A DNA stretch of 15,799 bases from Ruminococcaceae bacterium UBA1425 (lineage in GTDB: Bacteria; Bacillota; Clostridia; Oscillospirales; Acutalibacteraceae). The stretch spans positions 1 to 15,799 of the forward strand of contig DCUB01000055.1 in NCBI GenBank assembly GCA_002329365.1, given 5' to 3'. A program made the translations under genes and the position numbers. Within the stretch, counting starts at the first letter, position 1. Every line of letters starts with the position of its first letter. Under the pieces are notes generated by a model, which was not told the origin of the DNA, did not search any database, and saw only the letters and a program-made list of their open reading frames with translations. Shown here piece after piece: positions 7,003-13,952 of this stretch.

Positions 7003-7383
7003 TTATTTATCCGCCTTGTACGCGACGGCCTCAACTTCGACCGACGCGCCTTTCGGAAGCGCGGAGACAAAAACGCAGGAACGGGCCGGCTCGGAGGTGA
7101 AATACTTAGCGTATACTTCGTTAAACCGCGTAAAATCGTTGCTGTCGGTCAGAAAACATGTCGTTTTAACAACATCGTCAAAGGACAGCCCCGCGGTCTT
7201 TAATACATTGCCTATGTTGCGGCATACCTGTTCTGTCTGCTCCGAAACGTCTTTGCCGGACATGGCGCCTGTCGCCGGGTCTATCGCTATCTGCCCGGAG
7301 CAGAAAAGCAGCGAAGCCGCTTTTTTTGCCTGTGAGTACGGACCTATCGGTTCGGGGGCGTTAGGTGTGTATACGGTATTCAT
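7003..7383 (-). CDS. ridA: RidA family reactive intermediate/imine deaminase
   Basis: Small cytoplasmic protein of 126 residues from the chosen start, the usual length for the YjgF/YER057c/UK114 (RidA) family. RidA hydrolyses 2-aminoacrylate and 2-iminobutyrate, the reactive products released by PLP-dependent dehydratases such as IlvA. Signature features: PIGPYSQAKK (residues 12-21), LFCSGQIAIDPATG, the conserved Arg in PARSCVFVSALPKGA and Glu in VEVEAVA, which form the active site in the deaminating subgroup. I choose the ATG at 7383 (MNTVYTP) over the one at 7401 because AAAGGA precedes it by about 8 nt and the family starts here. It lies downstream of ilvA on the same strand, separated by a 19-bp repeat array, and is followed by a strong terminator, so it is probably the last gene of the ilv operon. 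Confidence 0.93.
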   Translation of the reverse strand: MNTVYTPNAPEPIGPYSQAKKAASLLFCSGQIAIDPATGAMSGKDVSEQTEQVCRNIGNVLKTAGLSFDDVVKTTCFLTDSNDFTRFNEVYAKYFTSEPARSCVFVSALPKGASVEVEAVAYKADK

Positions 7384-7459
7384 ATATATTATCCTTTCCA
7401 TATATGGAGTTGTACGGTTTCATTGAATCAAAAATTTACTTATGCCTTGCGGTAAAAAA

Positions 7460-7550
7460 GATTCTTCGCTTCGCTCAGAATGACAGGTTGAACCCAGAAT
7501 GACAGGTTGAGCTCAGAATGACAGATTGAGCCCAGAATGACAGACTGATT
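7460..7550. repeat. 19-bp tandem repeat array (4 copies) with half of a dispersed palindrome
   Basis: Four 19-bp units at 7475-7493, 7494-7512, 7513-7531 and 7532-7550, all variants of YCAGAATGACAGRYTGANY. The first unit overlaps the end of a half-element (7460-7484, AGATTCTTCGCTTCGCTCAG onwards) that is identical to the right half of the element in the ilvN-ilvC gap. The array ends 5 bp from the ilvA stop and is transcribed as part of the ilvA-ridA spacer. There are no unique spacers between units, so this is not a CRISPR array. Confidence 0.85.
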
Positions 7551-7555
7551 CATAA

Positions 7556-8755
7556 TCAATAATCGCACAGCATAAAGCCGTTGCCCGAAAGAACGTGTTT
7601 GATTCTTTCAAGATGCTCGTTGTTTCTTGTTTCCATCGAAATCTTAAGAAAGCAGCCGTTTATATCCATATGCTCTCCGCCCGGCGTGTACTGGACGCGT
7701 ATGACATTAGCGCCCTCGTCGGCTATAATAGCAGACACCATTTTGAGCTGACCGGGTTTGTCAATGAGCTTGATTGTTAAGTGAGTAAGCCTGCCGGACG
7801 TCATAAGACCGCGGTTTATTACGCGCGACAGGATGTTGACGTCGATATTCCCGCCGGATACGACGGCGCAGACCTTGTCGCCCTTAACAGGCAGCTTGTC
7901 GAACATGACGGCAGCTACGGAAACTGCTCCCGCTCCCTCGGCTACGAGCTTCTGCCGCTCCATCAGCGTTAAAATCGCCGTCGCCGTTTCGTCGTCGGAC
8001 ACCGTTACGATGTCGTCCGCATACTTCGAGCAGAGGTCATATGTAAGCTCGCCGGGAACCTTTACGGCTATGCCGTCGGCAAAGGTGGACGCCGAGGTGT
8101 TTTTTACGCGTTCGTTTTCGCGGAAGGAGCGGTACATGCTGTCGGCGCCCTGCGCCTGAACGCCGTAGACGCGGCAGGACGGCTTTATGGACTTGACGGC
8201 AAATGCCAGACCCGAAAGCAGGCCGCCTCCGCCGACGGGAACGACCAACGCGTCGACGTCGGGAAGCTGTTTAATTACCTCAAGCCCGACTGTCGCCTGC
8301 CCCGCTATTACGTCCTCGTCGTCAAACGGGTGAATGAACACGGCTCCCGTTTTTTCGCTGAATTCGCGCGCCTCGGCGTAGGCGTCGTCGTAAACGCCGT
8401 CGGAAAGACGGATTTCGGCTCCGTACTGGCGCGTCGCCTCGATTTTCGAAATCGGCGCGGCGCTCGGCAGGAAGATTGTAGCCTTAATGCCGAACTGCTG
8501 CGCGGCAAGAGCGACACCCTGCGCGTGATTGCCCGCCGAGCAGGCGACTACGCCGCACTTTTTTTCCTCCTGCGTGAACTGCGACATTTTGAAATAAGCC
8601 CCGCGTAGCTTGAAGGAGCCGGTGCGCTGAAGGTTTTCCGTCTTGAGCCAAAGCTCGCAGCTTTTTGTGACGCCGTTTGAAAGAATCATGTCGGTCTTGC
8701 GCGCAACGCCCAAAAGCGTGTTTTCGGCAAGCCGAACCTTGTCGATATTCAGCAT
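7556..8755 (-). CDS. ilvA: Threonine ammonia-lyase (dehydratase) with one C-terminal ACT domain
   Basis: PLP enzyme converting L-threonine to 2-ketobutyrate and ammonia, the entry to isoleucine synthesis. 399 residues. The PLP lysine is in TGSFKLRGA (about residues 46-54), the substrate loop in CSAGNHAQGVA, and the phosphate-binding loop is VGGGGLLSGLA (about 175-185). Residues from about 325 form a single ACT domain (LTHLTIKLIDKPGQLKMVSAI), making this the medium form: longer than TdcB, shorter than the two-ACT E. coli IlvA. Allosteric control by isoleucine or valine is likely but cannot be proven. A GGGGGGA site precedes the ATG by 4-5 nt. It starts 12 bp after the ilvD stop, so it is in the same operon, and its iminobutyrate product is the substrate of the downstream RidA. 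Confidence 0.94.
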   Translation of the reverse strand: MLNIDKVRLAENTLLGVARKTDMILSNGVTKSCELWLKTENLQRTGSFKLRGAYFKMSQFTQEEKKCGVVACSAGNHAQGVALAAQQFGIKATIFLPSAAPISKIEATRQYGAEIRLSDGVYDDAYAEAREFSEKTGAVFIHPFDDEDVIAGQATVGLEVIKQLPDVDALVVPVGGGGLLSGLAFAVKSIKPSCRVYGVQAQGADSMYRSFRENERVKNTSASTFADGIAVKVPGELTYDLCSKYADDIVTVSDDETATAILTLMERQKLVAEGAGAVSVAAVMFDKLPVKGDKVCAVVSGGNIDVNILSRVINRGLMTSGRLTHLTIKLIDKPGQLKMVSAIIADEGANVIRVQYTPGGEHMDINGCFLKISMETRNNEHLERIKHVLSGNGFMLCDY

Positions 8756-8767
8756 ATTATCCCCCCG

Positions 8768-10414
8768 CTATCGAATAACCGCTCCCTTGTCGGCTGACGA
8801 TACCTTTTCCATATATCTTTTGAGATATCCCGATACCTTTCTTCCCTGCCGGCCCTTAAATTCGCTTTTTCTCCGCTCAAGCTCTTTTTCGTCGACGAGC
8901 AGCGTCAGCGAATGGGCGGGTATATCGATTTGTATGCGGTCGCCGTCCTCAACATACGCTATTAGGCCGCCGGCCGCCGCCTCGGGTGAAACGTGACCAA
9001 TAGCCGCGCCGCGTGTCGCGCCCGAAAACCTGCCGTCGGTTATAAGCGCGACGGACTCGTCAAGCCCCATGCCCGCAATGGCGGACGTAGGCGAGAGCAT
9101 CTCGCGCATACCCGGACCTCCCGCGGGCCCTTCGTAGCGGATTACAACAACGTCGCCCGGCTTAATTTCGCCGCCGTAGATTGCCTTTACTGCCAGCTCC
9201 TCGCCGTCGAACACACGGGCGTTACCCGTGAACTTCAGCATCGATTCCTTTACCGCGCTGCGTTTTACGACGGAGCCGTCGGCGGCAAGGTTGCCGAACA
9301 ACGCGGCAAGACCGCCGGAAGGCGCGTACGGCTGCTCAAACGGGCGGATAACGGAAGCGTCCTTAGAAACGCAGCCCTCAAGCGCTTTGCCGATAGTAAC
9401 GCCCTCGACCGTGAGCGCGTCCTCACAGAGCAGCCCGCCCTTTGTAAGCTCGTTCATAACGGCGTAAACGCCGCCCGCGGCAAAAAGGTCCTGCATATGG
9501 TGCCTGCCCGCGGGAGCGAGTCTGCACAGATTCGGCGTTTTTTCGCTTACCTCGTTTACCATATCAAGGCTTATGTCAATACCCATCTCGTTTGCGAGGG
9601 CAAACAGATGAAGCACGGAATTGGTGGAGCAGCCGAGCGCCATATCTGTCGCAAGCGCGTTTTGCACCGATTTTTCAGTAAGAATATCAGACGGTCTTAA
9701 ATTATTTTCGAGCGCCTTCATCACCGTTTCGCCGGCGCGCTTCGCAAGACGCTGGCGGTGCGCGTAAACAGCCGGAATGCCACCGTTGCCGGGCAGCGCT
9801 ATTCCGAGCGCCTCGCAAAGGCAGTTCATGGAGTTTGCCGTGAACATCCCGGAGCAGGAGCCGCAGCCGGGGCACGCGCGTTCCTCAAGCTCGTGAAGCG
9901 AGGCGGCGTCCGTTTTACCCGCGTGATACGTGCCGACAGCCTCAAAGACGGTGTTTAAGTCGCTGCCGTCTATCGAAAGCATCGGTCCGCCCGAAACAAA
10001 GACGCAGGGCAGGTTAAGCCGCGCCGCAGCCATAAGCATGCCCGGCACAATCTTGTCGCAGTTTGGAACAAAAACAAGAGCGTCAAAGGCGTGTGCCGTA
10101 ACCATGCACTCTATGCTGTCGGCAATCAGCTCGCGTGAAGGCAAAGAGTATTTCATTCCCTCGTGCCCCATGGCAAGGCCGTCGCAGATGCCGATTGTGT
10201 TGAACTCAAGCGGCGTTCCGCCCGACATAAGCACGCCGTCCTTTACGGCTCGCGTAATAGTCTGCAAATGGACGTGTCCCGGCACAACCTCGTTAAACGC
10301 GCTTACAATTCCTATAAGCGGACGGCTCATCTGAGCTTTTGTATAACCCATCGAGTTCATCAGCGCGCGCTTCGGCGAGCTTGACAAATCCTCGAGGTTA
10401 AGTCTGTTTGTCAT
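8768..10414 (-). CDS. ilvD: Dihydroxy-acid dehydratase
   Basis: Iron-sulfur enzyme that dehydrates 2,3-dihydroxyisovalerate and 2,3-dihydroxy-3-methylvalerate to the keto acids preceding valine and isoleucine. 548 residues, typical of the shorter family members. Recognisable segments: GIVSAFNEVVPGHVHL (about residues 35-50), GHEGMKYSLPSREL, NCDKIVPGM with Cys119, ACPGCGSCSGMFTANSMNC with cysteines at 181, 184 and 187, and the C-terminal GRFSGATRGAAIGHVSPEAAAGG. The cysteines are the cluster ligands. AAAGGGAG is placed 8 nt before the ATG. It is 40 bp downstream of ilvC and 12 bp upstream of ilvA. Like other DHADs the cluster is expected to be oxygen-sensitive, which fits an anaerobe. Confidence 0.96.
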   Translation of the reverse strand: MTNRLNLEDLSSSPKRALMNSMGYTKAQMSRPLIGIVSAFNEVVPGHVHLQTITRAVKDGVLMSGGTPLEFNTIGICDGLAMGHEGMKYSLPSRELIADSIECMVTAHAFDALVFVPNCDKIVPGMLMAAARLNLPCVFVSGGPMLSIDGSDLNTVFEAVGTYHAGKTDAASLHELEERACPGCGSCSGMFTANSMNCLCEALGIALPGNGGIPAVYAHRQRLAKRAGETVMKALENNLRPSDILTEKSVQNALATDMALGCSTNSVLHLFALANEMGIDISLDMVNEVSEKTPNLCRLAPAGRHHMQDLFAAGGVYAVMNELTKGGLLCEDALTVEGVTIGKALEGCVSKDASVIRPFEQPYAPSGGLAALFGNLAADGSVVKRSAVKESMLKFTGNARVFDGEELAVKAIYGGEIKPGDVVVIRYEGPAGGPGMREMLSPTSAIAGMGLDESVALITDGRFSGATRGAAIGHVSPEAAAGGLIAYVEDGDRIQIDIPAHSLTLLVDEKELERRKSEFKGRQGRKVSGYLKRYMEKVSSADKGAVIR

Positions 10415-10454
10415 ATGTAAAACTCCCTTTAGCCGCTAATTGTGCGGTGTTGCC

Positions 10455-11453
10455 TTATCGGTCTTTTCCCTGCCAGCTCATTTTTGCCCTCAGCTCCGCT
10501 CCTACCTTTTCTACGAGCAGCTCAGACTCATCTTTACGCCTCTTTGTAAATTCGGGGCGACCGGCTTTGTTTTCGTCAAGCCATTTTCTTGCAAACGTGC
10601 CGTCCTGAATTTCCGAGAGAACCTTTCTCATTTCCTTCTTTGTTTCCTCGGTGATAATGCGGTCGCCTACGCTGTAGTCGCCGTACTCCGCCGTGTCGCT
10701 TATGGAGTAGCGCATGAATGAAAGCCCGCCCTTTATGACGAGGTCAATAATAAGCTTCATTTCGTGGACGCATTCAAAGTACGCGCTTTCGGGCTGGTAG
10801 CCTGCGTTGACGAGCGTTTCGAAACCGGCCTTCATAAGCGCCGATACGCCGCCGCAAAGCACGCACTGCTCGCCGAACAGGTCTGTTTCCGTTTCTTCCT
10901 TGAAGGTTGTTTCAAGTATTCCCGCACGAGCGCCGCCGATTCCCATAGCGTAGGCGAGCGCGATGTCACGCGCCTTGCCGTCGGCGTCCTGATAGACGGC
11001 TATAAGGTCGGGAACACCCTTGCCCTCCTGATACTGGCTGCGAACGGTGTGTCCGGGGCCCTTGGGGGCAATCATGATTACACTGACGTCGGCGGGAGGT
11101 ACAATCTGCTTGAAATGGATGTTGAATCCGTGCGCGAAGCAGAGAACCATGCCGCTTCGAAGGTTGGGCGCAATTTTTCCGGAGTAGATTGAAGCCATTT
11201 TTTCGTCGTTGACAAGAATCATGACGATATCCGCCTTCTTGACGGCGTCGTCGGTGTTGTAGACCTCAAAGCCGTCTTCCCTTGCCTTTTCGGCGCTTTT
11301 TGAACCCTCGTAAAGTCCGATGATTACGGAAACGCCGCTGTCGCGAAGATTTTGCGCGTGCGCGTGCCCCTGGCTGCCGTAGCCGATGACGGCTACCGTT
11401 TTTCCCTTGAGCAGAGAGAGGTCACAGTCCTTTTCGTAGTACATTTTTGCCAT
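10455..11453 (-). CDS. ilvC: Ketol-acid reductoisomerase
   Basis: NAD(P)H- and Mg-dependent enzyme converting acetolactate/acetohydroxybutyrate to the dihydroxy acids. 332 residues from the chosen start, a class I (short) enzyme. The Rossmann motif VIGYGSQGHAHAQNLRDSG starts near residue 22; the cofactor-specificity loop reads GLYEGSKSAEKA, with the phosphate-contacting serine position retained, so NADPH is the likely cofactor (inference). FAHGFNI, MIAPKGPGHTVR, ETDLFGEQCVLCGG and YFECVHEMKLI carry the metal and catalytic residues. I choose ATG 11453 (MAKMYYEKD) rather than 11468: GGAGG lies 10 nt before it and overlaps the first ATG. Upstream is a 228-bp gap filled with repeats; downstream ilvD follows after 40 bp. 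Confidence 0.96.
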   Translation of the reverse strand: MAKMYYEKDCDLSLLKGKTVAVIGYGSQGHAHAQNLRDSGVSVIIGLYEGSKSAEKAREDGFEVYNTDDAVKKADIVMILVNDEKMASIYSGKIAPNLRSGMVLCFAHGFNIHFKQIVPPADVSVIMIAPKGPGHTVRSQYQEGKGVPDLIAVYQDADGKARDIALAYAMGIGGARAGILETTFKEETETDLFGEQCVLCGGVSALMKAGFETLVNAGYQPESAYFECVHEMKLIIDLVIKGGLSFMRYSISDTAEYGDYSVGDRIITEETKKEMRKVLSEIQDGTFARKWLDENKAGRPEFTKRRKDESELLVEKVGAELRAKMSWQGKDR

Positions 11454-11470
11454 TTTTATTGCCTCCATAT

Positions 11471-11503
11471 TTAGATTTTAGATATTAGATGTTAGATATT
11501 AGA
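11471..11503. repeat. Heptanucleotide tandem repeat upstream of ilvC
   Basis: About 4.7 copies of TTAGATN on the plus strand (units start at 11471, 11478, 11485, 11492 and 11499). It ends 5 bp from the GGAGG ribosome binding site of ilvC (11462-11466), so it forms the immediate untranslated leader of ilvC in the operon mRNA. Confidence 0.8.
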
Positions 11504-11510
11504 CTCTCTT

Positions 11511-11680
11511 GTCATCCGAGGCGCAGCGCGCCGAAGGATCTTTTCTTTTAAGATTCTTCGCTTCGCTCAGAATGACAGGTTATGCCCAGAATGACAGGTT
11601 ATGCCCAGAATGACATATTATGCCCAGAATGACACATTACGCCCAGAATGACATATTATGCTCAGAATGACAGGTTTTTC
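11511..11680. repeat. Dispersed palindromic element plus 19-bp tandem repeat array (6 copies)
   Basis: An imperfect inverted repeat spans 11511-11576: the left arm GTCATCCGAGG...GGATC and the right arm GATTCTTCGC...GAATGAC both end in GTCAT/ATGAC. From 11567 the right end is followed by tandem 19-bp units at 11567, 11586, 11605, 11624, 11643 and 11662 (consensus CCAGAATGACATATTATGC with variation in positions 12-18). The array stops 1 bp from the ilvN stop codon. The same half-element and 19-bp register occur next to ilvA at 7460-7550. Confidence 0.85.
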
Positions 11681-11681
11681 G

Positions 11682-12206
11682 TTACGCTTCGGGTGGGAGG
11701 TAATCCTTTATACTCAGGATGTTTGTATTCCCCGTGGAGAGCGCGAGCGCGCCGGAACGGCAAAGCTCGATTATACCAAGCGGCACGCATTTTTCGATAA
11801 ACTCCTGAATTTTTTCAGGCTTGCCCGTAAGGTCGGCAACTATGAAATGGTCTCCGAACTCTAAAATCTTGCCGCCGTAGTCGTTGAGAAGCTCTGTTAT
11901 GGCGCCGTTGCCTCCGCCGTTCGTCCTGATTTTAATAAGCAGATGCTCGACGGCTATCGAGTTGTCTTCGTCAAGCAGAACGGCAAGCTTGACGTCGTAA
12001 AGCTTGTTGAGCTGACGCACCACCTGTGTTCTGATGTATTCGTCGCCCGTTGAGACTATTGTCATTCTTGAAATACGCGGGTCCTCTGTTTCGCCGACGG
12101 CAAGACTGTCAATGTTATAGCCCCTTTTACTGTACATGCCCGCTATACGGTTTAATACTCCGTGGCGGTTTGTGACAATGAGTCCGACTGTAAAACGCTC
12201 GCTCAT
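11682..12206 (-). CDS. ilvN: Acetolactate synthase, small regulatory subunit
   Basis: Regulatory partner of IlvB; binds valine or other branched-chain amino acids through an N-terminal ACT domain and raises catalytic activity of the large subunit. 174 residues. The ACT motif GVLNRIAGMYSKRGYNIDSLAVGETED lies within the first 45 residues, followed by the C-terminal domain starting near DVKLAVLLDED. The in-frame GTG at 12215 is rejected as start because it overlaps GGAGG; the ATG at 12206 is 8 nt downstream of that site. The ilvB stop codon TAG overlaps the same Shine-Dalgarno (TAGGAGG), so the two subunits are probably translated in coupled fashion, as expected for a stoichiometric complex. Confidence 0.94.
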   Translation of the reverse strand: MSERFTVGLIVTNRHGVLNRIAGMYSKRGYNIDSLAVGETEDPRISRMTIVSTGDEYIRTQVVRQLNKLYDVKLAVLLDEDNSIAVEHLLIKIRTNGGGNGAITELLNDYGGKILEFGDHFIVADLTGKPEKIQEFIEKCVPLGIIELCRSGALALSTGNTNILSIKDYLPPEA

Positions 12207-12218
12207 AACTGACACCTC

Positions 12219-13871
12219 CTAACCGAGTTTTATGTCGCGGACGGAGCCTCCCGGCGGAATCATCGGGAAAACCATCTCGTCCATGTCTATGCGGCACTCA
12301 AGAACAAACGGACCGTCGTCCGGGAAACCGCGTTCCAACGCGGCGCGAAGCTCCGAAAGACCGGAAACACTGCAGCCGTCCGCTCCGAACGCCTTTGCCA
12401 GAGCCACGAAATCGGTTTTTCTCTGAAGCGTTGTGTTTGAATACCTCTCGCCGTAAAACAGGTGCTGCCATTGACGGACCATGCCGAGAACGCCGTTGTT
12501 AAAGAGGACTATTAAAAGCGGAAGCCTTTGGGAAACGGCGGTGGCAAGCTCGTTTAGGTTCATGCCGAAGCTGCCGTCGCCCGTAAACAGCACCGTGCGC
12601 CTGCGCCCGCAGGCTATACAGCCGCCGATAGCCGCGCCCATGCCGTAGCCCATTGTGCCGAGACCGCCGGAGGTGAGCAGCGTGCGCGGCTTTTCAAACG
12701 CGTAATGCTGCATAACCCACATCTGGTGCTGTCCCACGTCGGTCGCCACAACGGTGTCGTCCTCAGAGAAGTCGCGGACGCAGCCGATGATATTCTTCGG
12801 TCTGAACTGCTCCGCGCCGGTTTCGAACTCGTCCTTTTCCTTGTATTTGAGAACGGTTTTAATCCACTCGTCGTTCCTCTTTTCGGGGAGCGAGCCGAGC
12901 ATCTCCTTCAGTATCAGCTTCGCGTCGCCGCAAAGTTCGATAAAAGGACGGACGTTTTTGCTAAGTTCCGCTTCGTCTATGTCGATGTGAACAACCGTGC
13001 AGTTTTTTGTGTATTCGGACACGTTGCCCGTTGCCCTGTCGCTGAAGCGGACGCCGACGGCAATCATCAGGTCAGCCTTTGACTGCGCTATCGTCGCCGC
13101 CGCCTTTCCGTGCATGCCGCACATTCCGAGATTAAGCTCGTAGGAGGCGGGTATGGACGAAAGTCCCATCATGCTGAGCGCTATCGGCGCGGAAAGCCTT
13201 TTTGAAAGGGCGAGCACCTCCTCCTCGGCGCGCGCGGTCAGAACGCCGCCTCCGCAGTATATATACGGTCTTTCGCATTTCTTTATGGCTTCAACAGCGT
13301 CCGTTATGTCGGGCATTGGTGCCTGCGCGTCCTTTTGTGGGCTGCATTTGCCCGTATATTCGTACGTTGCCCTCTGAACGCTTTTGGGTATGTCTACAAG
13401 AACGGGGCCCTTTCTCCCGCTTGACGCGATATAAAAGGCTTCGGTCAGAACAGTTTCAAGCTCGGCAATATCGCGCACGACAAAGTTGTGCTTTACAATA
13501 GGCTGCGTGATGCCGACTATGTCCACCTCCTGAAAGCTGTCCTTACCTAAAAGCGACACGGCAACGTTCCCCGTGATGGCGACAAGCGGCACGGAGTCAA
13601 GATAGGCGTTTGCAATTCCCGTTACAAGATTTGTAGAGCCCGGCCCGCTTGTCGCAATAACAACGCCCGTTTTGCCTGTAACCCTTGCATAGCCGTCGGC
13701 GGCGTGCGCCGCGCCCTGCTCATGGGCGGAAATGATATGCTCTATCCTGTGCGAGTTTTTATAAAGCTCGTCGTAAATATCGAGCACCGTGCCTCCGGGA
13801 TAGCCGAATATCGTTTTTGTGCCGTGCCTTATAAGCTCTTCGACGAGAATCTGCGCTCCAGTCATCAACAT
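12219..13871 (-). CDS. ilvB: Acetolactate synthase (acetohydroxyacid synthase), large catalytic subunit
   Basis: ThDP/FAD enzyme joining pyruvate to pyruvate or 2-ketobutyrate, the first common step of Val/Leu/Ile synthesis. About 550 residues. The catalytic Glu is in AHEQGAAHAADGYAR (about residue 51), and the ThDP/Mg motif runs from GDGSFGMNLNEL (about 431) to LFNN (about 459). GVRFSDRATG lies in the central domain. I choose ATG 13871: AAAGGGG (13887-13881) is 9 nt upstream, whereas the ATG at 13880 directly abuts that site; 13865 is a further possibility. It is the first structural gene after a promoter and Ile/Val/Leu-rich leader peptide, and overlaps the ribosome binding site of ilvN at its end. 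Confidence 0.95.
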   Translation of the reverse strand: MLMTGAQILVEELIRHGTKTIFGYPGGTVLDIYDELYKNSHRIEHIISAHEQGAAHAADGYARVTGKTGVVIATSGPGSTNLVTGIANAYLDSVPLVAITGNVAVSLLGKDSFQEVDIVGITQPIVKHNFVVRDIAELETVLTEAFYIASSGRKGPVLVDIPKSVQRATYEYTGKCSPQKDAQAPMPDITDAVEAIKKCERPYIYCGGGVLTARAEEEVLALSKRLSAPIALSMMGLSSIPASYELNLGMCGMHGKAAATIAQSKADLMIAVGVRFSDRATGNVSEYTKNCTVVHIDIDEAELSKNVRPFIELCGDAKLILKEMLGSLPEKRNDEWIKTVLKYKEKDEFETGAEQFRPKNIIGCVRDFSEDDTVVATDVGQHQMWVMQHYAFEKPRTLLTSGGLGTMGYGMGAAIGGCIACGRRRTVLFTGDGSFGMNLNELATAVSQRLPLLIVLFNNGVLGMVRQWQHLFYGERYSNTTLQRKTDFVALAKAFGADGCSVSGLSELRAALERGFPDDGPFVLECRIDMDEMVFPMIPPGGSVRDIKLG

Positions 13872-13880
13872 TGTTCGCAT

Positions 13881-13890
13881 CCCCTTTCCC
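13881..13890 (-). promoter_or_regulatory. Ribosome binding site of ilvB, possibly sequestered
   Basis: GGGAAAGGGG read on the minus strand. It decides the ilvB start at 13871. It can pair with CCCCT at the base of the upstream hairpin (13905-13901) or with CUCUUU (13938-13933) next to the leader stop, so its accessibility may depend on leader folding. The pairing is complementarity only. Confidence 0.45.
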
Positions 13891-13902
13891 GATAATTTTT
13901 AG

Positions 13903-13929
13903 GGGCCTCCAGCGCTTGGCTGAAGGCCC
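13903..13929 (-). terminator. Terminator-like GC-rich hairpin of the ilv attenuator (no U-tract)
   Basis: In the minus-strand RNA, GGGCCTTCAGC (13929-13919) pairs with GCTGGAGGCCC (13913-13903) over 11 bp with one G-U pair and a 5-nt loop. It lies 23 nt after the leader peptide stop and 31 nt before the ilvB start, exactly where an attenuator terminator would be. Its 5' arm can alternatively pair with the 3' arm of the leader stem (CCUUCAGC with GCUGACGG, 7 of 8). However, it is followed by CTAAAAATTATC and not by a run of T, so it is not a canonical intrinsic terminator. Confidence 0.5.
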
Positions 13930-13952
13930 TTTAAAGAGTTTATGAATGCTCT

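Noticed and set aside
7398..7407. CCATATATGG palindrome upstream of ridA as operator or promoter
   Set aside because: Short, overlaps the region just before the ribosome binding site, and no paired -35/-10 elements with proper spacing were found.
7475..7550. Regular repeats suggesting a CRISPR array
   Set aside because: Units are 19 bp head-to-tail with no unique spacers and grow from a dispersed element; the same holds for 11567-11680. No cas genes are present.
8993..9700. Long plus-strand open frame (235 codons) opposite ilvD
   Set aside because: It is antisense to a highly conserved gene, its protein is Arg-rich and low-complexity, and it has no convincing ribosome binding site. It is a shadow of codon bias in ilvD. 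The same applies to other plus-strand frames opposite ilvB, leuB, ilvA and the transporter genes.
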